NCBI RefSeq assembly: GCF_018129965.1
Contig: NZ_JAFCKW010000006.1
Span: 62,001 to 126,000, forward strand
From: Bradyrhizobium diazoefficiens
Lineage (GTDB): Bacteria; Pseudomonadota; Alphaproteobacteria; Rhizobiales; Xanthobacteraceae
Direction: 5' to 3'
DNA: 64,000 nt
Made by a program: the position numbers and the translations under genes. The notes under the pieces were generated by a model. The model was not told the origin of the DNA, made no database searches, and saw nothing but the letters and a program-made list of their open reading frames with translations. How positions within the stretch are numbered: the stretch's first letter is position 1; each line of letters begins with the position of its first letter. Shown here piece by piece: positions 39,099-49,656 of the stretch.

Positions 39099-39707
39099 AT
39101 GTTCACGGGCATTGTCACCGATATCGGCGAGATCGTCGCCCTCACGCCGAAGGCGCAGGGCCAGCTGCACCGGCTGCGCATCGCCTGCAACTACGATCAG
39201 GCCACCATTGCAGACGGCGCCTCGATCGCCAGCAACGGCGTGTGCCTCACGGTGGTTGCTTCCGGCGTCGCAGGCGGCAGAACCTGGTATGAGGTCGATG
39301 CTGCCGCCGAGACGCTGGCGATGACGACTGCGAAGCACTGGAAGGTCGGCACGCTGCTCAACCTCGAGCGCGCGCTGAAGATCGGCGATGAGCTCGGCGG
39401 CCATATCGTCGCCGGCCATGCCGACGGGATCGCGACGCTCGTCAGCCGCGAGGACCTGCCCGACATGGCGCGGTTCGAGCTTTCGACCACGCGGGAGCTG
39501 GCACGGTTCATCGCCACCAAGGGCTCGATCACGCTCGACGGCGTCTCGCTGACGGTCAATACGGTGAATGACGTGACGTTTTCGGTGCTGATCATCCCGC
39601 ATACGCTGACGGTCACGACGATCGGCGGCTGGAGGGCGGGATCCGAGATCAATATCGAGGTCGATCTGATGGCCCGCTACGCAGCGCGGCTGACGGAAAT
39701 GAAGTGA
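39099..39707 (+). CDS. ribE: Riboflavin synthase, alpha chain
   Basis: 202 residues in two tandem lumazine-binding halves: MFTGIVTDIGEIVALTP begins the first and GGHIVAGHADGIATLVSRED the second. The repeated motifs SIASNGVCLTVV and SITLDGVSLTVN carry the conserved residues of each half. It dismutates two lumazine molecules into riboflavin. It starts two bases after ribD, and a type A repeat lies between it and ribH. Confidence 0.96.
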   Translation: MFTGIVTDIGEIVALTPKAQGQLHRLRIACNYDQATIADGASIASNGVCLTVVASGVAGGRTWYEVDAAAETLAMTTAKHWKVGTLLNLERALKIGDELGGHIVAGHADGIATLVSREDLPDMARFELSTTRELARFIATKGSITLDGVSLTVNTVNDVTFSVLIIPHTLTVTTIGGWRAGSEINIEVDLMARYAARLTEMK

Positions 39708-39720
39708 CGGCGCATCAGGT

Positions 39721-39806
39721 TCGTCATGCGCGGGCTTGACCCGCGCATCCATCCTCTTAAGAGGTGCTTGCCCGATGGATTGCCGGGGCAAGCCCGGCAA
39801 TGACAG
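39721..39806. repeat. Dispersed double-palindrome repeat, type A, copy 2
   Basis: Palindromes ATGCGCGGG/CCCGCGCAT at 39726-39748 and ATTGCCGGG/CCCGGCAAT at 39779-39801, with an internal CTCTTAAGAG palindrome. It fills the gap between ribE and ribH inside an otherwise compact cluster. The two outer hairpins match copy 1 at 5986 with the order reversed. Confidence 0.88.
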
Positions 39807-39818
39807 AATAGGTTGACC

Positions 39819-40310
39819 ATGGCAGACGCGCGGCGCGCACCCCTGAAGGACCAGACTGACGTTTCCGGCGCACGCGCGCTGATCGTCGAGGCGCGGTTCT
39901 ATGATGATCTCCAGGACGCGATGCTCGAAGGCGCCGTAGCCGAGCTGAAGGCGGCCGGCATGACGCATGACATCATCACGGTTCCCGGTGCGCTGGAGAT
40001 CCCGGCTGCGATCGCCATCGCCGTCGATGCGGCCGCCGCCAGCGGCAAACCCTATGACGCGGCGATCGCGCTCGGCTGCGTGATCCGCGGCGACACAATC
40101 CATTTCGAGATCGTCTCGCAGGAATCCTCGCGCGCGCTGATGGACCTTGCGGTGGCGCGCCAGCTGCCGCTCGGCAACGGCATCCTCACCGTCAACAATG
40201 AGGACCAGGCCTGGGCGCGGGCGCGCGCCAGCGACCTCAACAAGGGTGGCGATGCCGCCCGCGCGGCGATCGCGATGCTGCGCATCAAGCGCCGGCTGGC
40301 GCGGGCTTGA
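39819..40310 (+). CDS. ribH: 6,7-Dimethyl-8-ribityllumazine synthase
   Basis: 163 residues. Typical blocks are [34 protein letters not shown], and [19 protein letters not shown] with the catalytic His. It condenses the ribityl-pyrimidine with 3,4-dihydroxy-2-butanone 4-phosphate. ATG 39819 ([10 protein letters not shown]) is used in place of TTG 39813. Rhizobia often carry two ribH genes; this one sits in the main rib cluster. nusB begins two bases after its stop. Confidence 0.95.
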   Translation: MADARRAPLKDQTDVSGARALIVEARFYDDLQDAMLEGAVAELKAAGMTHDIITVPGALEIPAAIAIAVDAAAASGKPYDAAIALGCVIRGDTIHFEIVSQESSRALMDLAVARQLPLGNGILTVNNEDQAWARARASDLNKGGDAARAAIAMLRIKRRLARA

Positions 40311-40312
40311 TC

Positions 40313-40810
40313 ATGGCCGACAACAACAAGAAGCCGCCCGCTGGCACCGAGAAGAAAGCGAACCGGCGCGGTGCGGCGCGGCTCGCCGCCGTGCAGGCGC
40401 TGTACCAGATGGATATCGCCGGCGCCGGCATCAACGACATCTTCGCCGAGTTCGAGAGTCACTGGCTCGGCAACGAGGTCGAGGGCGATACCTATCTGCC
40501 CGCAGAAGCAGCCTTCTTCCGCGATGTCGTCTCCGGCGTCGTGCGCGACCAGAAGAAGCTCGATCCCCTGATCGACGAGGCGCTCTCACAGGGCTGGCCG
40601 TTGAAGCGGATCGAGGCCATCCTGCGCGCGGTGTTGCGGGCGGGGGCCTACGAATTGGAGCATCGCAAGGACGTGCCGGGCCGTGTCGTGATCTCCGAAT
40701 ATGTCGATGTCGCCAATGCCTTCGTCGACCGTGAGGAGACCGGCATGGTCAACGCCGTGCTCGACCAGATCGGCCGCCAGTTTCGCGGCGACGAGTTCGG
40801 GCGGGGGTGA
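40313..40810 (+). CDS. nusB: Transcription antitermination factor NusB
   Basis: 165 residues, all-helical. A basic N-terminus (NKKPPAGTEKKANRRGAARL) leads to AAVQALYQMDIAG, and the end has KRIEAILRAVLRAGAYEL, ISEYVDVANAFVDREETGMV and AVLDQIGRQF, all NusB hallmarks. With S10 (NusE) it binds boxA RNA in rRNA operons to prevent early termination. ATG 40313 follows the ribH stop by two bases; the ribH-nusB-thiL order is widespread. Confidence 0.95.
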   Translation: MADNNKKPPAGTEKKANRRGAARLAAVQALYQMDIAGAGINDIFAEFESHWLGNEVEGDTYLPAEAAFFRDVVSGVVRDQKKLDPLIDEALSQGWPLKRIEAILRAVLRAGAYELEHRKDVPGRVVISEYVDVANAFVDREETGMVNAVLDQIGRQFRGDEFGRG

Positions 40811-40859
40811 ATTCTCGCGAGGGCGGTGAATTGATGCGAGACGGCTGCCCCATGCTCCG

Positions 40860-40964
40860 CTGTCATCACCCGCGAAGGCAGGTGATCCAGTACGCCGCAG
40901 CTTATCAATCTGACACTGCCGTCTCTGGAATACTGGATCGCCCGGTCAAGCCGGGCGATGACAG
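40860..40964. repeat. Dispersed double-palindrome repeat, type B, copy 3
   Basis: An imperfect palindrome ATCACCCGC...GCAGGTGAT (40865-40886) and a near-perfect ATCGCCCGG/CCGGGCGAT (40937-40959). Inner segments CCAGTACGCCGCAGC and GGAATACTGGAT face each other. It separates nusB from thiL; the thiL start is only about 20 bases beyond. Confidence 0.87.
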
Positions 40965-40985
40965 CGATTGGCGGGGTTTACGCTG

Positions 40986-41978
40986 ATGGCAAACAATCCC
41001 TCCGCCGAAGACTCCCTCATCGCGCGCTATTTCAAGCCGCTGGCGACCGATCCCGGCGCGTTCGGGCTGGTCGATGATGCCGCGGTGCTGGCCGCGTCCG
41101 GCGACGATATCGTGGTCACCACCGACGCCATCGTCGAGGGCGTGCACTATCTTGCCACCGACCCGCCCGACACCGTCGCGCGCAAGGCGCTGCGGGTGAA
41201 CCTGTCGGATCTCGCCGCCAAGGGCGCGGCCCCCGCCGGCTTCGTGCTGACGCTGGCGCTGCGCAGCAAGGACGATTCCTGGCTCAGACCGTTCGCCGAT
41301 TCGCTCGGCGAGGATGCAAGAACCTTCGCGTGCCCGCTGCTCGGCGGCGACACGGTGTCGACGCCGGGACCGCAGATGATCTCGATCACCGCCTTCGGCC
41401 GCGTGCCCAAGGGACGGATGGTCGGTCGCACCGGTGCGAGGCCGGGCGATCGCATCCTGGTGACGGGAACGATCGGCGATGCCGCGCTCGGCCTCGACGT
41501 GCTCACCGGCGGCACAGCAGCGAGGGCGCTCACGTCCGATCCCGTCGCAAGGGACGCTCTCGTCTCTCGCTATCGCATCCCGCAGCCGCGTAACGCTGTG
41601 GCGCAGGCCGTGCGCGACCATGCCTCCGCCGCGATGGATGTCTCCGACGGGCTCGCCGGCGATCTGACGAAGCTCTGTGCGGCGTCAAGTGTTTCGGCCA
41701 CGGTCGACGTGACGCGCGTGCCCCTGTCAGCCGCGGCGGCCGGGTTGATCGGGCGCAATGTCAGTTGCGTCGAGACGCTGCTTGCGGGCGGCGACGATTA
41801 CGAGGTGCTGTGCACAGTGCCGCCGGCGCAATGCGATGCGTTGATCGCCGCGGGGCAGGCGGCTGGCGTTGCCGTCACGATCATCGGCACGATCGTCGCG
41901 GGCCATGAACGGCCGCGCTTCCTGGACGGGCAGGGCCAGGAATTGGTCCTCAAGCGCCTGTCCTACAGCCACTTCTGA
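40986..41978 (+). CDS. thiL: Thiamine-monophosphate kinase
   Basis: 330 residues. The N-terminus has EDSLIARYFKPLA and GLVDDAAVLAASGDDIVVTT, with Asp residues binding Mg-ATP, then ALRVNLSDLAAKGA and CPLLGGDTVSTPG. The second half holds AAMDVSDGLAGDL and LLAGGDDYEVL. It phosphorylates thiamine monophosphate to the active diphosphate. ATG 40986 (MANNPSAED) is preferred to an upstream start inside the repeat. The type B repeat just upstream may split this gene from the rib-nus transcript. Confidence 0.95.
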   Translation: MANNPSAEDSLIARYFKPLATDPGAFGLVDDAAVLAASGDDIVVTTDAIVEGVHYLATDPPDTVARKALRVNLSDLAAKGAAPAGFVLTLALRSKDDSWLRPFADSLGEDARTFACPLLGGDTVSTPGPQMISITAFGRVPKGRMVGRTGARPGDRILVTGTIGDAALGLDVLTGGTAARALTSDPVARDALVSRYRIPQPRNAVAQAVRDHASAAMDVSDGLAGDLTKLCAASSVSATVDVTRVPLSAAAAGLIGRNVSCVETLLAGGDDYEVLCTVPPAQCDALIAAGQAAGVAVTIIGTIVAGHERPRFLDGQGQELVLKRLSYSHF

Positions 41979-42102
41979 ACTCAACGCCGCATCGAATCCA
42001 TCCGCCTGCGGCTTTGCGCGATCGCCGGTTCTCGCAACCCCGGCGTAAGCCAGCGCCTGTATCAGCGCCCTTGATGCATACGCAGCCAATGGGTTTGATT
42101 CG

Positions 42103-42711
42103 ATGACGGCGGCCGTTTCGAGCGCGGGCGAGGCGAAGGTTGTCCCGGGGAGGGAGTGCGGCAGCTGCACGCTCTGTTGCAAGGTCTACAACGTGGTTGA
42201 GCTCGGCAAGGCCGCCGGCAAATGGTGCTTGCATTGCAAGCCCGGCCGAGGCTGCACGATCCACGACACGCTGCCAAACGAATGCGCGGCGTTCAATTGT
42301 CTCTGGAAAACCATGCCGTCGATGTCGATGCAATGGAAGCCCGATCAATCGAAGATGGTGCTCACCTTGCACCCGGAGACCAACAACATCCATGTCGTGG
42401 TTGATCCTGGCCTGCCATCGGCCTGGACCCGGACCCCTTATCACGACCAGTTGCGCGGGTTGTCGAAGACCAACATGGCGCAAGGCCATCTCGTGGTGGT
42501 CCTCGTCAATGAGGTGGCGACGCTCATTCTGCCCGACCAGGATGTGCCGCTCGGCGTCCTCAAGCCCGATCAGGTCGTTTCGGTGACGCAGGAGACAGGT
42601 CCGGGCGGCGGCGTCTATGATGTCAAGATCGTCACCCGGCGCACCACTGTCGACGGGCAGACCCTGGAGACGGCGTCGATGTCCCGTCATCCCGTCAAGT
42701 CCGCCGCCTGA
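42103..42711 (+). CDS. Cysteine-cluster (YkgJ-like, zinc/iron-chelating) protein
   Basis: 202 residues. The N-terminal third has ECGSCTLCCKVYNV (Cys19, 22, 25, 26), then WCLHCKPGRGC (42, 45, 51) and NECAAFNC (61, 66). This CxxCxxCC plus spaced cysteine layout matches the PF03692-type metal-binding domain, probably Zn or Fe-S. The remainder is beta-rich without known motifs. The role is unknown. It stands between thiL and hppA in the same direction, with 124 and 262 bases of spacing, so it may have its own promoter. Confidence 0.8.
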   Translation: MTAAVSSAGEAKVVPGRECGSCTLCCKVYNVVELGKAAGKWCLHCKPGRGCTIHDTLPNECAAFNCLWKTMPSMSMQWKPDQSKMVLTLHPETNNIHVVVDPGLPSAWTRTPYHDQLRGLSKTNMAQGHLVVVLVNEVATLILPDQDVPLGVLKPDQVVSVTQETGPGGGVYDVKIVTRRTTVDGQTLETASMSRHPVKSAA

Positions 42712-42973
42712 GGCAGAGGCGGGATTGCGGCAAACCAGTGTGCCGAACAGGCGCCTGGAGGCATGTCCGCACAGCCGGCGTCTACGACCTAAATACCTGC
42801 CGAGTTCGCCGTTTCGGCCGCTTCCGGCGTTGCGCCCTCATTGCGATTTTGGCAGTCTCGCGGCCGACTGAGGTTGCCCTGAGGGCGGCCTTGTTCAAAA
42901 TCAAGGCGCCGCACCGCAAGACGGACAATAAAAGGCGCCGGGGACACATCAAGGATCTGAGGCAGAAAATCAC

Positions 42974-45094
<2,121 letters not shown>

Positions 45095-45115
45095 GCGGCG
45101 TCGACGACCAACGAC

Positions 45116-45150
45116 AAAACCCCGCGGCGAAAGCCGCGGGGTTTTTTGTT
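45116..45150 (+). terminator. Rho-independent terminator after hppA
   Basis: AAAACCCCGCGGC (45116-45128) pairs perfectly with GCCGCGGGGTTTT (45133-45145) around a GAAA tetraloop, followed by further T residues. It begins 21 bases after the hppA stop. This is the clearest terminator in the window. Confidence 0.95.
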
Positions 45151-45200
45151 TGGCGGGTGGGACAGCCTCACCGGTCTTTGCGAGGGCAGCCTCACCCTCG

Positions 45201-45304
45201 CTGTCATCGTCCGCGAAGGCGGACGATCCAGTATTCCACAGACCTCGACGTCATGCGGAGAAGCCGCGGCGTACTGGATTCCCCGCCTTTGCGGGGAATG
45301 ACAT
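45201..45304. repeat. Dispersed double-palindrome repeat, type B, copy 4
   Basis: Palindromes ATCGTCCGC...GCGGACGAT-type at 45206-45227 and ATTCCCCGC...GCGGGGAAT-type at 45278-45299. Inner CCAGTATTCC and GCGGCGTACTGGATT are as in the other type B copies. It lies between the hppA terminator and the end of the convergent Bug-family gene. Confidence 0.88.
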
Positions 45305-45337
45305 CGGTGGATGCTGTCTCTATCTGCGCGCCAACGC

Positions 45338-46363
45338 CTACTGCACATCCATCTGCAGTCCTTCCTTCTGGATGATGCCGGCGAACTTCGTCGTCTCGGC
45401 GTCCACGAAGGCGGCGAACTGCTCGGGGGTGCTGTAGTCGGCTCTGGCGCCCATCGCGGCGATGTTCTTCTTGACGTCGTCGCGCTCGAGCATGGCCTTG
45501 ACCTGAAGGTTGAGCGCTTCGAGGACGGCGGGCTGCACACCCTTGGGCAGGAACACCGAGAACCACGAGGACACGTCGAAGTTCGCGAGTTCCGGCGCGC
45601 TCTCGCGCATGGTCGGCAGGTCCTTGGCGAGGTCGCTGCGCTCGGCCGTGGTGACGCAGAGCCCGGTGAGCGTGCCGTTCTGCACCTGCGGCAGGCTCGG
45701 ATAGAGATTGTCGAACAGGATCTGGATGTCGCCGGCGAGCGCGGCCTGCAGCGCCGGCCCGGCGCCGCGGAACGGGATATGCGTCATCTTCAACCCGGTG
45801 AGCTGGAGAAACCAGGCTCCGGTGAGGTGAGGGCTCTGGCCGACGCCGGAGGAGGCGTAGCTGAGCTTGTCTGGATTGGCCTTCAAGTAGGCGATCAACT
45901 CAGCGACCGATTTGATGCCGGTCTTCGGATGCGCCGAGACGATATTCGGGATCCGGATCATGTTGGTGACCGGCTGCAACTGGTCCGGCTTGTAGGTGAG
46001 GTTCTTGAAGATGCTGTAGGCGATGGCATTCGGACCGGGATTGCCGATCAGGATGGTGTGTCCGTCGGGCTTTGAGCGGACCACTTCGGCGGTGCCGATC
46101 GTGCCGCCGCCGCCGGAGCGATTCTCGACGACGGCCGTTTGGCCCCATGCGGTTTGCAGATGCGCGGCAAGAAGCCGGCCCATGACGTCGGTCGAGCCGC
46201 CGGCCGCGGCCGGCACGATCACGCGGACGGTTTCGGTCGGCTTCCAGTCCGCCAGGCTCGATCGCGGCAGGATCGCTGCGGCCGAGAGGCCGGCGGCGCC
46301 GGCGAGTAGCTGGCGGCGGGACAGGAATTTCGTCTCGCGTTTGCTGGATAGTTTCTTGTGCAC
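45338..46363 (-). CDS. Bug family (tripartite tricarboxylate type) substrate-binding protein
   Basis: 341 residues. A twin-arginine-like signal (FLSRRQLLAGAAGLSAAAIL) is followed by the Bug/TctC pattern: TVRVIVPAAAGGSTDVMGRL, VVENRSGGGGTIGTAEVV, GVGQSPHLTGAWFL and HIPFRGAGPALQAALAGDI. It captures an organic acid or related ligand in the periplasm. No TctA/TctB permease is adjacent. GTG 46363 with AGGGAG upstream is favoured, since the stretch before it (to 46423) does not look like signal peptide. It is an orphan transport component, as commonly seen for this family. Confidence 0.87.
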   Translation of the reverse strand: MHKKLSSKRETKFLSRRQLLAGAAGLSAAAILPRSSLADWKPTETVRVIVPAAAGGSTDVMGRLLAAHLQTAWGQTAVVENRSGGGGTIGTAEVVRSKPDGHTILIGNPGPNAIAYSIFKNLTYKPDQLQPVTNMIRIPNIVSAHPKTGIKSVAELIAYLKANPDKLSYASSGVGQSPHLTGAWFLQLTGLKMTHIPFRGAGPALQAALAGDIQILFDNLYPSLPQVQNGTLTGLCVTTAERSDLAKDLPTMRESAPELANFDVSSWFSVFLPKGVQPAVLEALNLQVKAMLERDDVKKNIAAMGARADYSTPEQFAAFVDAETTKFAGIIQKEGLQMDVQ

Positions 46364-46487
46364 GAATCCACTCCCTGCTTCTTGCTTTGCGGAGAGCGTA
46401 TGGAACACGGCGCGCAACGGCAAGTGGCGCGCAACGTCAAAGGCCGCGGTGCAGGCGGCACGACGCCGCAGGCTGGATTCCGGTCAC

Positions 46488-46538
46488 GACGCGTTGCCTT
46501 GACGCGAACCGGAATCCGCTTCGCCCGAAAACGCTGTG
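46488..46538. repeat. Dispersed repeat, type C, copy 1
   Basis: This block matches 58061-58111 over about 51 bases: GACGCG at the left, then ACGCGAACCGG, ATCC, CTTC and CGAAAACGCT in the same order and spacing. It lies between the bamE end (minus strand) and the Bug gene start. I know similar CGCGAACCGGTATCC text as a widespread intergenic repeat of rhizobia and Bradyrhizobium. Confidence 0.7.
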
Positions 46539-46543
46539 AATGC

Positions 46544-47050
46544 TCAGTTGAAACTGAGCAGCTTGAACAGCGGCGCGAGGTAACTCATTTCCTGGCCCGA
46601 CGTCGGCGTGGTCCGGCTGATGAAGTCGAAGATCTTGCCGTCCTGGAGACCGTAATTCGCCAGCCGGCGCACGCGCCGGTTCTTGTCGAAATAGACAGCG
46701 ATGACGCGCTGGTCGACCACCCTCTGGTTCATGAAGGCGACCACGCGCTCGGAGCGCTGCGAGATATAGTAGAACACCTCGCCGTCGAGGGTTGCGACCG
46801 TGGAGGGCGTGCCCATCACGATCAGCACCTGGTCCTGGCTCGCGCCGATCGGAATCTGCTCCAGCGCGCCGGGCGGCAGGATATAGCCCTTCTGGAACTG
46901 CTCGCCGGTGCAGCCCGCAAGCGCAGCGCCGACCAGAGCCATGGCCGCGAACAGTCGCAAGGCGCGCCAGCATGTTTTAAGGTCACGCCAGCGTGCGTGA
47001 AAGCCGCGCAGCTTGTGCGCGCGCCGGGTGGTCTGGTTCGTTATCGTCAT
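46544..47050 (-). CDS. bamE: Outer membrane protein assembly factor BamE
   Basis: 168 residues. A basic N-terminus leads to a lipoprotein signal (RLFAAMALVGAALAGC); the Cys would be lipidated. The SmpA/OmlA fold follows: EQIPIGASQDQVLIVMGTPS, TLDGEVFYYISQRSERVVAF and a positively charged strand VIAVYFDKNRRVRRLANYGL. It is a lipoprotein of the BAM complex. ATG 47050 (MTITNQTTRR) is preferred to an earlier frame reaching 47149, which overlaps the divergent gene start. About 100 bases separate the two start codons. Confidence 0.9.
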   Translation of the reverse strand: MTITNQTTRRAHKLRGFHARWRDLKTCWRALRLFAAMALVGAALAGCTGEQFQKGYILPPGALEQIPIGASQDQVLIVMGTPSTVATLDGEVFYYISQRSERVVAFMNQRVVDQRVIAVYFDKNRRVRRLANYGLQDGKIFDFISRTTPTSGQEMSYLAPLFKLLSFN

Positions 47051-47148
47051 AGCGGAACTGATTCCGTCCCCTTGCGTCGCGCGAGGCGCTGAAGTACCGG
47101 GCGGAGGCTGCAATTGCAACACGCGCACGCCCGCTTGCGGAACCCACA

Positions 47149-47727
47149 ATGGTTTGGCCGTTCAATCACTTCAGGAAACCCCGGCAAGCCCCGCGCGGCA
47201 CCATTGAAGCCATCTATGGCATGATCGTGACGCAGGCGCGAGAACCCATATTTTACCGCGACTTGGGGGTCCCGGATACGGTTAACGGGCGTTTCGACCT
47301 GTTGCTGCTTCATCTCTGGCTGCTGCTGCGTCGCCTGCGCACGGTCCAAGGCGCTAATCAAGGCGCCACGCAAAGCGGCGCCACCTGGCTGTCGCAGGCA
47401 TTGTTCGACCGCTTCTGCGAGGACATGGACGACAATCTGCGCGAGATGGGGGTGGGCGACCAGAGCGTGCCGAAGCGGATGCAGGCGTTTGGCGAGGCTT
47501 TCTACGGCCGCGTGCAGGCCTATGACCGGGCTATGGAGTCCGGCAGCGAGGCGCTGGCGCTGGCCATCTGCAAGAATATCCTGAACGGAGCCGGCCTGGC
47601 GCAGGCGCGGCAGCTCGCGGCCTACGCCGAGGCCACCGAGGCCGACCTCGGCCGTGCCGACGAGGCCGCGCTGTTGAACGCCTCCTTCCGGTTTCCCCCC
47701 GCGCTCACTGAGGACACGACACGATGA
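47149..47727 (+). CDS. Ubiquinol-cytochrome c chaperone family protein (Cbp3/UQCC1-like)
   Basis: 192 residues. The family pattern is visible: YGMIVTQAREPIFYRDLGVP near the start, GRFDLLLLHLWLLLRRL, then QALFDRFCEDMDDNLREMGV and GDQSVPKRMQAFGEAFYGRV. Mitochondrial relatives assist cytochrome b synthesis and bc1 assembly, so a role in respiratory complex III assembly is inferred. Start ATG 47149 (MVWPFNHFRKP). Its stop overlaps the DUF177 gene by four bases. Confidence 0.9.
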   Translation: MVWPFNHFRKPRQAPRGTIEAIYGMIVTQAREPIFYRDLGVPDTVNGRFDLLLLHLWLLLRRLRTVQGANQGATQSGATWLSQALFDRFCEDMDDNLREMGVGDQSVPKRMQAFGEAFYGRVQAYDRAMESGSEALALAICKNILNGAGLAQARQLAAYAEATEADLGRADEAALLNASFRFPPALTEDTTR

Positions 47728-48293
47728 GCCGACCGAACGCCGAATCCAGACCCGATCCCTGGCGGTCTCCCGTCATCGTCGCGCAGCTTCCGGACACCGG
47801 GCTGCATCGCAAGCTCGAGGCATCGGCTGACGAGTTGCAGGCCATCGCCGAAGTTGGAGGCCTGCGGGAGGTCATTTCCGCCGAGGCAAGCTTCGACGTC
47901 GTGCCCAGGAGCGGCGGCCGAGTCGAGGTCACCGGCCGCGTCCGCGCCCGGATCGGTCAGACCTGCGTGGTCACGCTCGATCCGATCGAGAGCGACATCG
48001 ACGAGGAAGTGGATTTGGTGTTCGCTCCCGAGGCCGAGGTTCGGCGAATGGCTGACCTGATCGAGGAGTGCGAGGACAATTCGGAGCCGCCGGAGGTGGC
48101 CGACCCGCCGGAACCGATCGTGAATGGAATCATCGACCTGGGACGGATCGCCACCGATGCGCTCTACCTTGCGGTCGATCCCTATCCGCGCAAGGAGGGG
48201 GCCGTGTTCGAGGCCGAGGTGATCGCCCCCGATCCGGAGGACCACCCGTTCGCAGCGCTCAAGGCACTTCACGACGGCAAGAAGGGCAAATAG
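47724..48293 (+). CDS. YceD/DUF177 family protein
   Basis: 189 residues. [20 protein letters not shown] and then [20 protein letters not shown], with one cysteine of the usual pair, are typical of DUF177. The acidic central part and [20 protein letters not shown] and the DPYPRK motif complete the pattern. In many bacteria it precedes rpmF and is linked to 23S rRNA or L32; here rpmF is absent and plsX follows after 301 bases. It is coupled to the preceding gene through an ATGA overlap. Confidence 0.9.
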   Translation: MSRPNAESRPDPWRSPVIVAQLPDTGLHRKLEASADELQAIAEVGGLREVISAEASFDVVPRSGGRVEVTGRVRARIGQTCVVTLDPIESDIDEEVDLVFAPEAEVRRMADLIEECEDNSEPPEVADPPEPIVNGIIDLGRIATDALYLAVDPYPRKEGAVFEAEVIAPDPEDHPFAALKALHDGKKGK

Positions 48294-48594
48294 CTGGGCA
48301 TTCTACGCCGGGCCCGCTTTGCCATGGGGCGCGAGGGGTTTGCGGGATTGGGTTGAAAGACCGGCTCATCTCTCTGATTTCAATATATTTCTTTTGAAAT
48401 CGCGCCCGTGCCCGAAGATCGCCCCGGCTGCAAAAGGCTGGGGGCAAGAGGTTGTTTCGGGATCGCAAAACGCTATTGTCGCGCGCCGGTCGGGGTGCGG
48501 CGTGGCGCCCGACCGGCCGCCATGTCCATGGCGCGCCCATCCCCGCGGCCCCGCTCGTTCAAGACCGCACCAGATCAGGTTTTCCAGGACTTTT
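48294..48594 (+). promoter_or_regulatory. Intergenic region between DUF177 gene and plsX
   Basis: 301 bases. The part around 48370-48400 is A+T-rich and may hold the promoter of plsX-fabH-ihfA. No rpmF gene (ribosomal protein L32), expected here in many bacteria, could be found in any frame. A run GCCCGACCGGCCGCC and the earlier GTCGGGGTGCGGCGTGGC near 48490-48522 can pair but lack a T tract. Confidence 0.35.
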
Positions 48595-49656
48595 ATGCCA
48601 AGCAAGGTTCGCATCGCGCTGGACGCCATGGGGGGCGACGCTGGCGCCGCCGTGGTCATTCCAGGCGCCGCCATCTCGCTTGGCAGGCATCGCGACACCG
48701 AGTTCCTGCTGGTCGGGGACCGCGCCAGGATCGAGCCCGAGCTTGCCCGCTATCCGCAGCTCCGGGCCGCCTCGACCATCATTCATACCGACGTCGCCGT
48801 CAGCGGCTCGGACAAGCCGAGCCAGGCGCTCCGGCGCGGCCGCAAGACCTCCTCGATGTGGCTGGCGATCGATGCGGTCAAGAAGGGCGAGGCGGATGTC
48901 GCGGTCTCCGCCGGCAACACCGGCGCGCTGATGGCGATGTCGCGCTTTCATTTGCGCACGCTGAAGGGGATCGACCGCCCGGCGATCACGGGGATATGGC
49001 CGACCCGGCGCGGCGAGTCCGCCGTGCTCGACCTCGGCGCCACCATCGGCGGCGACGCGCACCATCTGGTGGCGCTGGCGCTGATGGGCGCGGCGATGGC
49101 CAGCGTGCTCTTCGACAAGAAGCGGCCCACGGTCGGACTGCTCAATATCGGCACCGAAGAGATCAAGGGGCACGAGGAGATCCGCGAGGCCGGAGAGATC
49201 CTGCGTGCCAGAAACCTGCCGGAGCTTGAGTATATCGGCTTCGTGGAAGGCGACGGTATCGGCAAGGGGCTCGCCGATGTCATCGTCACCGAGGGTTTCA
49301 GCGGCAATATCGCCCTGAAGGCCGCCGAGGGCACCGCGCGGCAGATGGCGGAGTTGCTCCGCAGCGAGATGCAGCGGAGCTGGCTGTCCAAGCTCGGCTA
49401 TCTCTTCGCCCGCAGCGCCTTCCAGGCCCTGCGCAACAAGATGGACCCGAACAAGTCCAATGGCGGCGTTTTCCTGGGGCTGAACGGCCTCGTGGTGAAG
49501 AGCCATGGCGGAACCAGCGCCGAAGGCTTTGCCTATGCGATCGATGTTGGCTATGAGATGGCCCACTACGATCTCCTGAACAAGATCAATCAGATGCTCA
49601 ACCGCGAGGGTGGTGCACTCAATTCCGTGCAGACCGCGCAGGAGGCTGTTTCGTGA
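48595..49656 (+). CDS. plsX: Phosphate acyltransferase PlsX
   Basis: 353 residues. [20 protein letters not shown] is the canonical start. [53 protein letters not shown] and [19 protein letters not shown] follow the family order. It makes acyl-phosphate from acyl-ACP for PlsY at the first step of phospholipid synthesis. ATG 48595 is used; the open frame continues upstream without homology. A GTGA overlap couples it to fabH. Confidence 0.96.
   Translation: MPSKVRIALDAMGGDAGAAVVIPGAAISLGRHRDTEFLLVGDRARIEPELARYPQLRAASTIIHTDVAVSGSDKPSQALRRGRKTSSMWLAIDAVKKGEADVAVSAGNTGALMAMSRFHLRTLKGIDRPAITGIWPTRRGESAVLDLGATIGGDAHHLVALALMGAAMASVLFDKKRPTVGLLNIGTEEIKGHEEIREAGEILRARNLPELEYIGFVEGDGIGKGLADVIVTEGFSGNIALKAAEGTARQMAELLRSEMQRSWLSKLGYLFARSAFQALRNKMDPNKSNGGVFLGLNGLVVKSHGGTSAEGFAYAIDVGYEMAHYDLLNKINQMLNREGGALNSVQTAQEAVS

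Noticed and set aside
39700..39818. FMN riboswitch before ribH
   Set aside because: The structured sequence there is the dispersed type A repeat; no FMN aptamer core is visible.
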